DNA from: Dichomitus squalens LYAD-421 SS1
Taxonomy: Eukaryota > Basidiomycota > Agaricomycetes > Polyporales > Polyporaceae
Reading direction: 5' to 3'
Length of the DNA: 64,000 nt
NCBI RefSeq assembly: GCF_000275845.1
Contig: NW_006766888.1
Coordinates: forward strand, 133,169 to 197,168
Both the position numbers and the translations under genes were made by a program. Of the stretch, positions 24,801 to 38,123 are shown in pieces. The notes under the pieces are model-generated. The model made no database searches and was not told where the DNA came from. It saw only the letters and a list, made by a program, of their open reading frames with translations. Position 1 is the first letter of the stretch, and each line of letters begins with the position of its first letter.

Positions 24801-25150
24801 TTGGGCGGCGGCTGGAGGCGAGGCACGACGAGCAGATGCGGGACTGGCTGGGGCGGGAGAGCAGTATGGATGGGATGCGGGGGTGCGGGGCAATTGGCAG
24901 GGCCGGATGCGGGGGGACTCGGCCGGGGCCTGTGATGGGAGAGCTGTGTGCGAGTGTTTGGGCAATCTCGATCAGATTCGAGAGGAAGGGTCCGAGATAG
25001 GGGGCCACGCGGGGTAAGGGAAAATAATAATAAGGGGATTATAAGTCAATGGTTGTCTTTAAGCCGGGGATGCGGGGTCGACGGCCGCCCTCCCTTCTCT
25101 CTGCTTGGGTCTCTCGTCCGGATCTCCTCTCTCCCTCTCCACTCCGTCCG
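15829..25150. other. 9.3-kb gene-poor region
   Basis: No convincing gene was found on either strand. Open frames here are short, arginine/serine-rich and lack family motifs. I saw no transposase, reverse transcriptase or integrase motif and no long terminal repeat. A 17-nt alternating CG run lies at 22763-22779 and a CpG-rich patch near 21080. The last 1 kb, rich in GGGCGG-type strings, probably holds the promoter and 5' leader of the bHLH gene. The composition is not AT-rich, so it does not look like RIP-mutated repeat DNA. Confidence 0.5.
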
Positions 25151-27546
25151 ATGAGCTCTGCCTTCTTCCCGTCCTACAAGCCCCAGGTCCTCTCCCGCAC
25201 AGAGGGCTTCCACCTCCCGTCTCCGCCTCCCTCCAACAGCCCGCCGTCTCCCCCCGCGAACGCCCAGAACTCTGCCGGCAACAACCAGTTCGACAACCTC
25301 TTCGTCCCCCCACTCTTTACCGTCCCCGACCCTTTCCGCAAGTTCCCTGCCCACAATAGCGAGCAGTCCGGCAACAACATGGACTTCACAGACGAGCTGG
25401 CCTCGCTCATCGCGACCTCGCCCTCCCAGGGCCATCCCCACAACTCTTCGCACGAACGCTCGACCCAGTCCCCGGGCGCGTATGACGATTACCGATCCCA
25501 CCATACTCACAACATCTTCGATATCTCCGCCCCCACATCCCACCACCAATCATCGCATCATAGCCACTTCAATCACCAGAACCCATCATTCTCTCTTCCC
25601 CCCGCGTCGTCCCTACACTCCGGTAGCCTTCATGGTCCCTCTTCGGTGCACAACGCGCATCCTCTGCATGAGTTTACTGCCCACTCCCATTTCAACTCGA
25701 CGGTCCCCGCTATCGGCTCCTCCATGCGCTACGAGCCACCATCCAACAACCCGTCCTCACCGACCACGAACGGCAACAATCCGTTCTCGAGCGCCGAGCC
25801 ATCATCGTTCTCGTCGCATATGTCTAATCTCTCGGGTATCTCTTCCTTCTCGAACCTCACAGCCCCATCCGAGTTCCACCTGTCACAGCCTCAGAACGGT
25901 GGGCAGCCCAACGGGCAGCGGCAGACGCCGTCGCCAGTGTCCGCGAACGGCGCGGGGCCAGAGTTCTCGAGGAGCCGATCGCGCTCGCGCGCGCCTGCGA
26001 ACGCGTTGGACCCCGCAAACCCCCCGAGCACCAACGGCGGTCCGGCGCGCCGCACCCGCACGAAGCGCAACAGCGTCTCGAGCGTATCGCCACCCCCGCT
26101 CCATCGCGGGCACACTCAGCCGCTCGTCATCCCCAACGCGAACGGCGCTGGCCGGGGTCCTGCCAGTCCCCTCAGCCTGCACACCAGCGGCTGGTTCATG
26201 CCCCAAGGGCAAGGTAACGACTTTGGGCTCCCTACCCCCGAGAGTGTGCATGGTGCGTTTCGAGTAAACACCTCGTGTAGTGCCCGCGTTGAATGCATGC
26301 GCCCGTTTAGGCTTCACTGCGTTCAATGGCGGGACCAGTCTCGGCAGCGTCGGCTTGGGCGTGAGTCCGAAGGAGGTAAACGTCCCCGGAATGGGCATGG
26401 TGGGCATGCAGAAAGGCGGAGAGACGCCTCCCGACGACTTGGCTACAAAACAGTGCGTTTGCTTCCTCGACCCCATTACAACTCAGCTCATCTTGGTTCA
26501 TTTGCTATGACGTATGACGGGAATTCAGAGCGATCATCGCGAGCGAAAAGCGGCGCCGAAGGCGCGAGTCCCACAACGCCGTCGAGCGCAGGCGGAGGGA
26601 TAACATCAACGAGAAGATATCTGAGCTTGCGACCCTGATCCCGGAGTGTCTGCTCGATCCGAATGGTACGTGCCTCCCTACCGCACATTGCCAGTCGGCC
26701 ACCTTGGGACTGACGACGCCTCCGGAAATAGCGACGATTGCGATCCCCGCTTCCCTCGCCGCTGCTTCGGGCGACGATCTCCTCTTCGGGGTCACCATCC
26801 AGGAGTCCTCGGAGAAAAAGGAGGGATCTGGCAGCGCAGAGCCCGAGGATCCCGTTAACCCGGGCTCCACCCCGACGACTGCCACCGGGGCGAGCGCGGC
26901 CAACGGCGGCGTTGCGGACGGCAACGTCGTCAAGGCGAACAAGGGCATGATCCTCCGCAAGAGCGTCGAGTACATCCGCTACCTCCAGCAGCTCGTCAGC
27001 GTGCAGGCCAACCGGAACCGCGACCTCGAGCAGCAGCTGCAGGCGTTCCGCGGCGACAGTGTGCCGGACTCGGCGTCGATCAACGGCGACGTCGAGAGCG
27101 AGATGAAGCTCCACGACGAGGTTGGCTTCGAGCTTCCGAACGGGACCACGCCGAGCTCGAACGGCGACTCGAACGCGAATGGCGTAGTTGGCCGCCCGCG
27201 CCGCGGGAGCGTCCGGAAGTCGTTTCAGGGGTTATTGCCGAGCGTCGAAGAGATGGACCAGGACACGGAGCACGCCGATCACGAGATGGAGCGGCCGTCT
27301 ACTTCTGGCACTGGGGTCTCCCCCACGAGCAGCATGGAGGATGACATCGACGACGACGTGGAGGACGGGGAGGACGGGGACGAGGATGGGGACGAGGACA
27401 TGGAGCTCGAGCGCGGGCGCAAGGGCCGCGACGGCAGGCCGGTCGGGAAGCGCGTGGGCCGCAAGGGCAAGAGCGTCAGCGTGGGCGCAGGGGTGAAGGT
27501 GAAGAAGGAGAACGAGCCCGCGGACACGATGGAGGTCGTCTCATGA
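25151..27546 (+). CDS. bHLH-zipper transcription factor with a long loop
   Basis: Four exons (25151-26252, 26311-26452, 26529-26665, 26732-27546) encode about 731 residues. The first roughly 370 residues are low-complexity Ser/Pro/Asn/His-rich sequence typical of activation regions. The basic region and helix 1 start near residue 420 (KRRRRRESHNAVERRRRDNI, then NEKISELATLIPECLL). His, Glu and Arg are at the positions that select the CACGTG E-box. Helix 2 (KANKGMILRKSVEYIRYLQQ) is separated from helix 1 by about 70 residues and runs into a leucine-zipper-like segment. The C-terminus has an acidic tract (EDGEDGDEDGDED) and a basic stretch that could serve nuclear import. It resembles USF, Cbf1 and Rtg3-type fungal factors. 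An in-frame ATG at 25049 would add 34 arginine/proline-rich residues; I prefer 25151. Confidence 0.88.
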
Positions 27547-30500
27547 GCTTCCGAGCCGGCGGACGACGGTGGGCGTCGACTGTGATGTCGGCCCATATCA
27601 TTCATTCGTGATCGGTTTACTCACCCTAGGGTGGGTGCTGCTATCCGTCCGTCAACATCGTTGCCCCCGCGCGCGTCTCGGCGTGCTCGCAAAACACTCG
27701 ACCGCAGGTCGATGCCTATGCCCCGCTATGACGCATATGAACATGCCTGCCTTTCAAGCCCCCGTATACGTGTCCTCGCTGTGTATTCCCTCCTCTCTCT
27801 ATGGTCGCGTTCCGTTTACGTCCGTCTCCGCCAGGCTGCCTGACCGGGCCCACCTCGCGTCACCTGAGTTCTGCTGCGTGTTGCATAACCATTCTCACGT
27901 TTCCCCCATGCCATGTCCATGTCATGCGTGCCCCCGTCCTCTCCATCCATTCTATCCCCCCCTCATCGCTCCTCACCCGCTTCATTTCCGCCTCGCTTGT
28001 TTCCACACCATCTAATGTCGGCTTCTCGTTCCTCATCTTCTATATCCCTTTCGCTCTATTTACTACTAACGCACGCACACTCGCGCTTCCGACGATTGAA
28101 CGACCGATCCCTGTCCGTGTAGGATGTGCCGTCTATCGCTGTATCTGTATCATCTGCTCCGTCTCTCTCCATCTCAATTTCCCGTTGCTTTCCCCTCATA
28201 TATTGCCTCATGTGCTCTTGGTGCTCAGCGCGTACGTACAAACCATCCTGCGCCCTCTCTTCCCTCTCCTCACCCCACTGGCCTTCGATCCCGTCGCACA
28301 CACACCCCACCACGATTCGTATCGGCACCTGCCGCGGTGCAGCTCGGCGGACGCGCCCGCGTGTACAATAGTTGACATACCACCGGCCGGCGCGTCGTGT
28401 CGTCGAGAAAGACTCTGAGATGAGCCAAAAAGATACGCGTACAATTAATTGGCCTCTGTTCGTATCCCACACTATAGGGTATATCGCGTGGCCGCCTTCA
28501 GCTCGAGCGAAGTTCTAACTTGTGCGGTACGGGCTGGGTATACACAGGTAGTACAAGCGCGGGCGGTTCAGCCGTAGGTACCTGTAAACGCCGAAGTATG
28601 CCCAATGGTAAGCCGGCTCTTCACAAGAATCTAGTTGAATGCTCCACCGTGCATGCTGCAGAGAGATCGCGGAGCATCGCGTGTCGCACCTACGTCCATC
28701 ACAGTGTCTGCCATGATGGATTCATATGCTAAAGAGACAGCGTAAGTATGGGCGGAAGTCTGTAGTACGTGGGACTCGAGGCCCGCGCGCCGATCGCATC
28801 CGCCCTAACTGGGCTTACATGAACCAGGACATAGGCACGATCCATTCATTTCGTTTCATTCGCGGTCATTCAAGCTCAGTGAGCCTCCCCGGTCAGATTC
28901 TGGTCACAAAAGCGCGTGTCGGTGCACGTCAAGTTCGCCGCGGCGTCTACGATCGCTGTGGCTGGCCATGGGTGGTCGCCGGCCGCGGAAGATGATGATA
29001 GCCCAATGACTTCATAACTCGAAGACATATGATTCCGCAGATACCTGCGGAAGCTATACACGCCGCCTCGCCCTACCAATGCATTGTCTGTGGCTGGAAG
29101 GTTCCGGCGGTGGTGCATGCTATGGGATCGAATATGCCAAGACGCCGTGGGGTTTCCTGCTCGCGTGCCCGTTCGGCCTCTTGACTTGCCAGGATTGGAG
29201 CGACCCGTGATGCAGCTGCCGGCCACACCGTGTACGCATATTGGTCCTCGGCACAAGTACATACCCAGTGTACTTACGACCGTGCAGATGATCGGCAGCG
29301 ATCAACGACACGCGGTCGGCATTTGCTTATGTTTGGAAACTTCGGATGGAGCCAGATGCGTGCCTTCGGCGCATACATACAGCACGACATGTCGGCACGC
29401 TCCCATGAAGGCGAAGCAGAGATGGCAAGCTCCGAGCGTGGTCCGAGCGAGCGCAACGTCAGAATGACGGGCTGCACGGCATCTATCTGTGCTGGATACG
29501 CATGTAGGATTGATACTACCGTCATCTACGACGCACATCCACCCCGGATCGCGCCGCTGATCGCACCTTCAGGATGCGGTCCCCCTTTGGATGCAACATC
29601 AAGAGAACGCGGACGGAGTGGCCGTAGGCGTATAGAAATTGCCTACTCAACCGCTACCCCAAAGTACTGGAGACATCAGCAAGAGGAAGGGTCTTCGAAT
29701 GACGACACAAAGTGTCCCCCGCAACGGGCTGCGAAAGCACGACTCCTGCTTCAGTCCGAGCCCGCGCGGGAGAAGGACAGCCTGTACGTACATTGATGGC
29801 TAGAGAGTAAGTGGAGAATGTCTCAGGCTCTCAGTACGCAAGTTGTACGTACGAACGGGTGTCATCAGTTTGTCTAGACCAATTGATCAGTGCCATTTCC
29901 CTCGCAGTCAGCCAACAACCAAAGCGTATACCACCTGCGATCAGAATGGCCCTGTCCGTCAGTCTTCGTCGCTTGTCGTTCGCCGATACTGGGGCACTGT
30001 CACCAGCCCGCTGGTCAAGTGGATGTGGTGAGTTATTGTACAAAGGTATCGACCTCCGATGCAATATTTCGTCTCGGTCTCAGTGGGCCGGCGACGTGTC
30101 GTAAACGGCTGGCTTAGCTAGGAGAACCAGCGAAATATAGCCTAGATGTGCGGCTCCCGACGCCCCATCTCCTGCCTTTGCATGCTCCACTAACCACCAG
30201 ATGTCATATACAAATCACGACTGCGGTTTGTGTAATTCCCGAACGACCACCTCGCGACCCATAAATCGACCAATAGGCCCTCTTGAAGTATATAAGTCGC
30301 ACTATTGTCACTACACAACACAGGACTCTCGCTATATGTGGAGCTGCGGTAGAACCACGAGACGCATGTAGCGCGCGTGGCACAAGGGTACTATAACAAA
30401 GTACCCGGGGTCTTCTTCCCCACATTGCGCTGCTTCCCCACAGCTTCTGGCATCGTACACGTACGGATGAGCCCACGAGCTCCCCGAAGGCAGGCGATTG

Positions 30501-33500
30501 AATTCTATACTGTGCACCCCCTCAATGTCCTACACGCCAGGCCGGATCTTCAAGCTCTCGCTAGTCACCCGCCCTAGGGCGCATACACGATCGTGATCAT
30601 TCCCCCAGTCGAAGATAGGGATATGAGTATACACGTACGGCGAACAGACGAAGATGCCCATTACGAGACACGAATCATCGGCCACGATCCCACGCTCAGC
30701 CACCTACACGTTCAGCGCTTCAGCCACACAGCGATCGAGCTTGGAGGGTAACAGCAGCCACCCATCGTGCCGTAGGATGGCAGGTAACAGTAAAACGATC
30801 AAGCCACGCAAGGCGCAAGCCGCAGATGGACACCGTCCATGCCTACAGCACACGAACCATAAACCTTACGCTGGCAGCCTACTCCGGCCGAACTGCTGCC
30901 ATTTTCGCCCTCTGCCCTTCCCATCTCGGCCACCCGCCCGTCTACTATGAGACGTGGAGACTAGCTTCCACACGGGGCTGGCTAGATCCTTGCCACGGCC
31001 GCCACAAGGGGAAAGCAGAAGCATGCTGCAACAGCCATCTCCACGAGGAGATGAAACAAACGACCAGTCGGACGGAGTCAAGCAGGACGCTAGCCAAACG
31101 AGCGGCAGATTGCTCCGCGCGGAGGCTTTCAAGACGGGCGCAAAGCGGGAAAGACGGCGTTCGAGCTTCCAGATGCAGCGGGCTCAACAGCGGCCACAAA
31201 GTGCAGAAAGGACGAGGAAACGCACGACGTGGCGCGCCGGCGGACCGCGGACGCGGCGACAGTCTGACGCCCTTGCGCTCGTCTAGGCCTTCGCGTTCTA
31301 TTCGTATGACGTTTCCCGAAGCGGACGGCAGCGCTGCGCTCGCACGCTGTGGCTCTGGCTGTCACCACCCGTTTTGGACTTTGCTTCTCATCATTGCAGC
31401 GTCTCTTCCTGCGGGCGTGTTGCGGCGGTCCTGCGGTAGGCCGCCACGACGTAAGGGAGTGCCAAAGAAGCTTGTTCGGGCGCCCGCGCCGTCCGTCGAA
31501 GAAGTATGCGTCCGTCAGAAATGGCGAACGCGTTGCCGGCACAAGAATGGCCCCGCGTTGCGTTCGAGATGAACCTTACCTGTAGCGGTATCCGGTTCGC
31601 AACCTCGACGTTTCATGTAACGAGAGCGTGTGCGGAGATGGCGCAGAGAGAAGCGATGATGGCAAAGACGGCTGTACGGCATCCATGACGCTTGTAGGCG
31701 CAGATTAGGTTGGACTTGTGGCCAAAACGCGGCGGTAAGGTTCGTCTAGCCGCGTGCCATGATCAAGGCGAGTGCGAGAGCACAACGGACTGCTCGCGAG
31801 TTACACTCACACTTCGTGCAGGGTCTTCTAAGTCCAAGCTACTCCGCGGTGACGCGTAGCGGGAACGCAGAGAAACGGAAAGGGGGCTGTCCGCTTTCGC
31901 AGTGTGATACGTGTGCAATGATAGCGGGGCATGTAGATACGTACCTACTGCCCTATTAGAACATGCAAGACCTGCCCGCGGCTCCTGTTCGGACCGAACC
32001 TCCGCACAGTAAAGCAGGCTGGGTGGCTGCGGAAGCCGCGCTCCGCTGGGGCCGGCGGGCACCCACGATAGTTCTGTCACAGAAGGTTCCGCGTGAAGAG
32101 ACTGGAACGCACGAGCTCGGAAGGACCTTGAGCTGCTCAAAGCTACGAGGCCCGCCCGCACTCCCAGGGTGGGCGGCGAAGACGATTGAGGTGGAGCGGG
32201 GATATCGACACCATGATGGCGAGGGCCAACGGACAGGAATAGAATAGAGATGCACGTAAGCTATCGAGGTATAATGCCGCAGATGGTGACGGAAGACGAC
32301 ATGAGGTGCCCAGGGACATGGCGAACGTGGTGACGGGCTGCACAGGAGTCTGTGGCTGGCGCGCTGAAGATGGCCGGGCGCAATGTACGGGAAGGTTATC
32401 GAGTCCCAAAGAGGGCTCAGGGACCTGCAGCCGCGAGGAGCTGGCTCGTGCGAGCAAGAAGGATCCGGGGGGTCGGACATGAACATGGAGTAAGCGACTG
32501 GACTCTTCGCAAACCCAGGACAGGTCGAGCGGCGGTAGAGTGGGATCCACCTGCCAGGAAGGTGGTGGCGTCGACTGCTCCTTGCTGTGCACGTTGTACC
32601 TATCGTACGACTGAGGCAAGTCTGCGGACGATGGGCGACGGATTCGATTGCGCGGGCATCAAGACCTGTCTGCACGAAGTCACTGCCTGGACGAGCGAGG
32701 ATTAGAAGCGAGGTAACATTGGACGTTGGAGCGGCCAGAGGGGGAATTACCAAAGGGAGTTCGGGCGACTTGAAGATCAGAAGCGTCCATGATCAGCCCG
32801 TACGGTTGGTGGGATGGAATACCAGCCAGCCTGGGGCCTGGACGGACGCTCGGAGGCACAAGCAGGCCTGGCCACAGACGCTCGGCGTGGGGGAGGTGCC
32901 CGGTGCCGAGATCTATGGCACACAAGCCAATGGCAGTCCGAGCAGGAACCCGAGAGGGGACAGATGTTGGGGGCGATAACGGCGATTGTCCGCGATAGGA
33001 AGCGACGAGAACCGGCGCAGGCCGGCGCCAGAGAAGAACGCCGGATGCAAACTGGGGAAGCGGGTCGTGAATCTTGCAGGTACGCGAGCGAAGCTCTCAA
33101 CCGCCAGAACAATACTGGCCAGATGCCTCGATGGAGCACGGAACTTGATGGTCGTATGCTCATTGTTCTTCCCAAGCTAGTGGAGTAGCAGCTCTTGTGT
33201 TGAGCGGGGAGGCGTCGAGTTGTTCCTATTCCAGTCGGAACGCCGTCAACAGCAACCATGCGCTGGCAGTGAACAGCCGCCTCATGCCGAGGAGTTTCGT
33301 TGAGGTCCACGGGCGATAAGAACCAGAATCGGTCAGTGTTACGTGTTTGCTGCCGACCGCTGCGATGGCCGGGGATAGTGGGAATACCCTCGCAAGCACG
33401 GGCAGACGATTATTCTTGTGCAACGTGTTAAGAGAAGAATGTGGAACTCTCGGAGCTGCACAGGGAAGATGTCATAGGGGTTCTCACCGGCGAAGTAACA

Positions 33501-34240
33501 CGATAGCGACTGGTTGTAGACTTACGGCATTTTTGAGCACGCTGCAAAGAGTGCTATATGCGACAGAAGCGTCTAACCAAGACTGACGGAGGTTTTATCT
33601 GCCACACCAAAAAACATGGGTTGTGATCGTAAGGGGGCTGTCAGCCTCTCCTAGATTTGCTACAGCATAAATCTTCCTCACCTAGTGGTAGGTTGTATTC
33701 ACAAACACTTCTGTTGTGCTCCCGTACGGTTTTCCTAGTCCGCCAGCCGAACGTGGCAAAATCTTGTGAGTTCTTGTCGGTGCTCTTCTCGATGCAGCGC
33801 TGTTGCATGGTTGAAAAGCTCTTGGCACGTAAATCAGGTGTTAATGGTCTTCCGAAGGACAGGCAACTGCGAACGGGTGGGGAGGTTCGTGGTTGAGGTC
33901 AAACGTTGTCAACGACGGAGACGCGCCGATTGCAGCAGTCACGTGTGCAAGGCGCGTCGTGTCTGGTAAGTGCACACGGTAGCATCCGCGTTGACCTTCA
34001 TGAATAGCCTTGTTGGGCTCCCGCAACGGTTGCACTAGCAGATGGCAGGGAGCACGTTTACTATCATGGATGTCGACCGCGTGTTGTGGAAGCGCCGGTC
34101 ATGTACTGGAGCCCCTACAGGGTGACCAGAATGCGAAGGCAAGATGTACAGTTCGTTCAAATCCACGCTTTCTACTGGTATTGTACGTAACACTCCGCCA
34201 GGCTACGAGGCTGCGCTGCAGCCTGCTGCAGCACGCTCGA
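27547..34240. other. 6.7-kb gene-poor region downstream of the bHLH gene
   Basis: 27.64-28.42 kb is strikingly pyrimidine-rich on the plus strand and gives a hydrophobic but repetitive open frame, most likely 3' untranslated sequence. From 28.5 to 34.2 kb I find only short open frames without domain signatures. The longest, on the minus strand at 31956-32753, has a random-looking composition and no motif. No transposon hallmark was seen. Confidence 0.5.
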
Positions 34241-34963
34241 TCAATGAACGGAGGAACGGCCCAGGGGCAGGGCCAGGGACGCCACACGCACCTCGATTCC
34301 GTGCGGAGATCCTCCTGAGCTTATCGAGAGTCTGTTGGATGACTGAGCAGACCCGCGGAGACAGACCTTCTCCACTTCCGTCAAGGTGTAGTATATCAAG
34401 TCCGCCATCTCAGCGGTGGCGTCGGCCTTCTTGCTGATCCTCCCAAATGGCCGACAAGCTTTCATGTCCGGGAGGGCAGAGCCGTGTACGAGATCCGAGA
34501 CGGAAGACGTGTTTCCTACGTTGAGGTGAGCGTAGCAGATAGACTCGGGTGCATCTCTGCAGCCGCGTCCGGGCCCGTAAGCAGGGGCTGACAGGCTGCG
34601 ATAGATACGCTTGACGACTAATGGTGAGTAAGGGATAGGCCATCGGAGTGATGCGACTGCAAGGACGCACAGTAAGCATCGTCGCAGCTGAGGAGCTCCG
34701 TTTGAGCTTTTGCCGTTCGCGAAAGAATCGACGTACGGTATGCACCTTTCTGCGATAAGCAGTGCTTTTTTAGACTGGGTCCGTGGTACGGAGCTATAAC
34801 TTACAAGTACGCCGAGTTCTAGGGAGATCCGAGAAGGGATTGAGTCGTGCAACCTCGAAGTCAGGCGATGTCGTGCTTCTACATGCCGTACAGAGTCGGC
34901 GACCCAGCGCACAAAAGCCACAACGCTTCCACGTTGATCCCAGCATATAATCAGTTTGGACAT
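34241..34963 (-). CDS. Unrecognised possible gene
   Basis: An open frame of 240 codons starts at the ATG at 34963 (MSKLIICWDQRGSVVAFVRW). A strong donor (GTAAGT) follows the segment SLELGVL, with an acceptor TATCGCAG about 57 nt further. Splicing there gives a different continuation (KGAYRTSILSRTAKAQTELL) that is open for a further 30 codons. The two readings disagree, so the exon structure is unresolved. I recognise no domain. It lies just upstream of the duplicated APH/small-protein module on the same strand as the small genes. It may be spurious. Confidence 0.25.
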   Translation of the reverse strand: MSKLIICWDQRGSVVAFVRWVADSVRHVEARHRLTSRLHDSIPSRISLELGVLVSYSSVPRTQSKKALLIAERCIPYVDSFANGKSSNGAPQLRRCLLCVLAVASLRWPIPYSPLVVKRIYRSLSAPAYGPGRGCRDAPESICYAHLNVGNTSSVSDLVHGSALPDMKACRPFGRISKKADATAEMADLIYYTLTEVEKVCLRGSAQSSNRLSISSGGSPHGIEVRVASLALPLGRSSVH

Positions 34964-35221
34964 CTCAGTCGGCAGCGTGGCGGGAACGGATCTACCAACA
35001 TAATGGATTAGCCATCATTAACATTCGTTACATACCGCCACATAGGTTGGAGCAGGCGTTCCGAACAGAGGCTGTTTTGCAAGGAACAAAGCGCTATATT
35101 ACATCCCACTTCGTCAGAAGGCGTGATACACGGATATACAGATATAACTACACAGCATTATGAGGCTATTGAGTTAAGGCGCGGTAGAGCACGGTTTCCC
35201 CGCGTTCTCAACGGGTCGTGA

Positions 35222-35773
35222 CTAAGCTGTCATCCGGTATGTCAGATACATATGTAAAGGCGCACAAGCAAGTTGCGCACCAGATACAATTCTCGAGAGG
35301 ACGCCTTCGCAACGGTCTTTTGAGAGAACACCAAGAGAAGTCAACCTCTTCAATAGTTCTGTGACCCAGCTTTGAGAATCCCGCCCGTCGACTTCCACGT
35401 CCTGTGCCACTTGCTCAACCACCCGCCGCTGTGCCAAGCTCAACATACCGAGATCATAAAGCCTCGTCGACAACGTGCTAGGTGCAACTGTCCTCGTAAT
35501 TGCGCCTAGATACACGTAATGTGGCTCGAGCTCCCCGCCGTATGGGTCAGCGAGCGTCTCGAGCTGGACAGTCCTCCACGCCGGCACCTCGTTCGTCGCG
35601 AGGCCGCCGACGGCCCAGGTGATGCCCCAACGATAGGGAGCGTTGGAGCCAAGGGGTCTGTGGAGGATGAGGTAGACATGGCTGTCTACATCGTGATCTC
35701 GGGCGAGCCAGTCGTCTGGCGAGGTGGTGGTTAGCGGGACGGAAATCTCTTGGATGCGAGCTACCTCGAGCAT
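35222..35773 (-). CDS. Diverged paralogue of the HW/NCQNW small-protein family
   Basis: 183 residues, single exon, from the ATG at 35773. It shares the skeleton of the proteins at 38124-38642 and 41976-42497: a VYLILHRP strand, a W-x-x-x-W segment (YRWGITW), HYVYLG, LSLAQRRVVEQVAQDVEV and SWVTELLKRLTSLGVLS. Two positions that are invariant in the other two copies differ. The His before the first Trp is Arg48, and the Cys of the NCQNW segment is Ser133 in RDSQSW. If those residues are catalytic, this copy is inactive as an enzyme. The sequence upstream of it (35.86-36.1 kb) begins the large duplicated unit. Its function is unknown. Confidence 0.65.
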   Translation of the reverse strand: MLEVARIQEISVPLTTTSPDDWLARDHDVDSHVYLILHRPLGSNAPYRWGITWAVGGLATNEVPAWRTVQLETLADPYGGELEPHYVYLGAITRTVAPSTLSTRLYDLGMLSLAQRRVVEQVAQDVEVDGRDSQSWVTELLKRLTSLGVLSKDRCEGVLSRIVSGAQLACAPLHMYLTYRMTA

Positions 35774-36778
35774 AGTTGTCAATGCAATGATCTGGAATGG
35801 AGAAATCTGAGATAAAGAGTCTTAGATGCAAGGTGTCACGGAGCTTACGAGGAGAGTGTGTTTGAGATGAACTCGAAGGCTTGAAGTCAAGCGCACACCG
35901 TTTAAGTAGACAGTGACAAAGAAGGGCGTCTAATTGGTCGCGTGTCCCGCCGCGCCTTGCCACGCCCAGGCCAAGACCGAGACAATCTGAATAAGTGTTG
36001 CTCTGTATCGCAGCCGCGGGGAGACGGTTGTCCGCCTGCATACATGTACTGACTGTGTGACTCTGCCCCTGCTCTAGAATTCGGCACCAAGTCGAGAGGG
36101 ATCTGGTAGTGCAGGCAAAGGTAACGCCGGAAAACTCATAAAGAAGGATGCCCATCTCTAGCGTCGCTCGCGAGCACAGCCTGCCACAATGTCTGGAAGA
36201 TGCTTACGGATGGACGTACATGATATCCGGCTCATTGAAAGTCTGCCTACAAATACGTGTGTTGGACGACGTTGATTGCCATACGAGCATAGTGTAAGGC
36301 CTGTAGCGACGACGGACATGATGAAAGGGAAAATGCGGAAGAGGGTGGCATACGAGTGTTGTCGATGTTGAACAAAGCAGCCATCGGCCAGCAGTGGTCA
36401 TAGTCCAAACCGCAGGCGGTGGTTGACGTATATAGACGCTCACCTCAACGTTTGCATGCCACGTGGCATAGCTAGAGAGCCCAAGTCAGTCGGTGGGCCA
36501 TGCCTCTCGGTGCTTAGTCGCTACTTTTTGCGTCCTTAGTCCCTCTGTTCGAGCTCTCACTGAATGTCAGTCTACCTGTTACACGTCCACTCTGTTACAC
36601 GTTCAGTCTAGGTCGCACTTCGTCGCTTGATCGATGACGAAAGGATAAAGCCCAGATTGGGTTTGCTTTGTTTGGGAGCGGCTCGCACATATGTCGAGGC
36701 TATCAATCAACCGGTCACCAAGATTGCCATTTCCTCCACTTTATCCCTTACTCTTGCTGAAGGATCGCTACACTCACG

Positions 36779-37765
36779 ATGTCTGCGATTCCTAAGGACA
36801 ACGTTACCGGATCGTATGTGTTCCCATTTATCGAGGATGATCCCCGCTGAGACGCTACCACCTTACAACACAGCTCCGTCGAGTTTCCCTGCCAGTTTCC
36901 AGAGGGAATTTTCAACCCATTGAGAGACGCGATAGATGATGTACTTCGGCTGCTCGGCAAAACGCTGAAACCGCTCGGCGAAGAGCTGTGGTCTAGGAAT
37001 GAGTTCCACGACCTTGGTGACGGTCGAGTGGCGAAGGTTGGGCCAACTGTAAAGATCTACGAAGCCCGCGCGATGCACTTCGTCCGCTCGCACACGAACA
37101 TCCCCATTCCCGAGCTTCATATGGCCTTCGAGCACGACGGTCAGACGTACATCGTTATGGAGCTTGTCGATGGCATCTCTCTACGCGACGCCACGCACAC
37201 TAATGTCGACGGATCTCCCAACCATGGCTTAGGCCCTGGACTAGTTTCCGATGACGAGATGCTCCCTATCATCGAAGACTTGAAGAACGTGATCGAAGAG
37301 TTACGACAGCTCGGTCGCCGCTTCCCCCCGAGGAATCCGTGGTTCGGCGCGTGGCCAGAGGGCCCCCTCAGCAACTGCTACACTTGGGATGAGCTTCCTA
37401 CAGCGCCATTTAACAACATCGACGAGTTTCACGCATATTTTCTGGAACGCTTACGACCTAGATGGACCGAGGTCTCGACATACGGGGCTTTGGAGCGAGT
37501 CCGACGCGAAGCTCAAGACCATGCACCAGTCCTGACGCATGGTGACCTTGCTCCTCGAAATGTGCTGGTGAAAGGTGGAAGAGTTGTTAGCGTCGTTGAC
37601 TGGGAGACGTTCGGTTGGTATCCGGACTTCTGGGAGAGGATGGGGATCGAAAATGAGTCCTTGGATCCTCGGACTCACCAGGCAATCACTGCAGTGTTCG
37701 GCGAGAGACCTTTTGCCTCCGAAGTATACTTCTATGTCGAAGGCTGTTTGAACTTCCCATACTGA
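36779..37765 (+). CDS. APH-type phosphotransferase, copy A
   Basis: Two exons (36779-36813 and 36874-37765) encode 308 residues of a kinase-like fold. The first exon is only 35 nt (MSAIPKDNVTGS); the 60-nt intron has a GTATGT donor and ACACAG acceptor. Splicing restores the frame to SSVEFPCQFPEGIFNPLRDA, matching copy B. The N-lobe has VAKVGPTVKIYEARAMHFV (ATP-binding Lys and pairing Glu) and the hinge TYIVMELVDGISL. The catalytic loop is THGDLAPRNVLV (Brenner motif HxDxxxxN) and the metal-binding aspartate is in VVSVVDWETFGWYPDFWE. Basidiomycete genomes contain many such APH/choline-kinase-like genes; the phosphoacceptor is unknown. It is convergent with the small gene at 38124, 358 nt away. 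The gene is intact. Confidence 0.85.
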
Positions 37766-38123
37766 GCCAAGTGAGTATATCCTGTCATCGATGTCACAGC
37801 AGGCGCTGATGATTGCACAGTAGATGTTCGGGACATTCCTTCCTCACGCAGGATGTGCAAGTGTCCAGCCGTGATACGATACGTAGTGCAGAGAATAATA
37901 AATCGCAACCCTGATTATAGGAACTCGTGTCATGAATACAGATATAGGAGAGGGTTGCGATAGCAGTGGAACGTCATGGACGACAGAAAGGAGCGACGAA
38001 CGAGAAGAGGACAATGGCTACGTGACCACGAGGATCTGACCGGGTCAGTCCGCAAGACAATCACGATAAGCTACAGAACCAAGGGTCATGTTAGTGTGCG
38101 CCGGGCTCTACAGCGCGTAACCA
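37766..38123. other. Short convergent intergenic spacer
   Basis: 358 nt between the 3' ends of the APH gene and the small gene. Shortly after the APH stop there is a GTGAGT...CACAG arrangement that could be a 3'-UTR intron. Nothing else is evident. Confidence 0.4.
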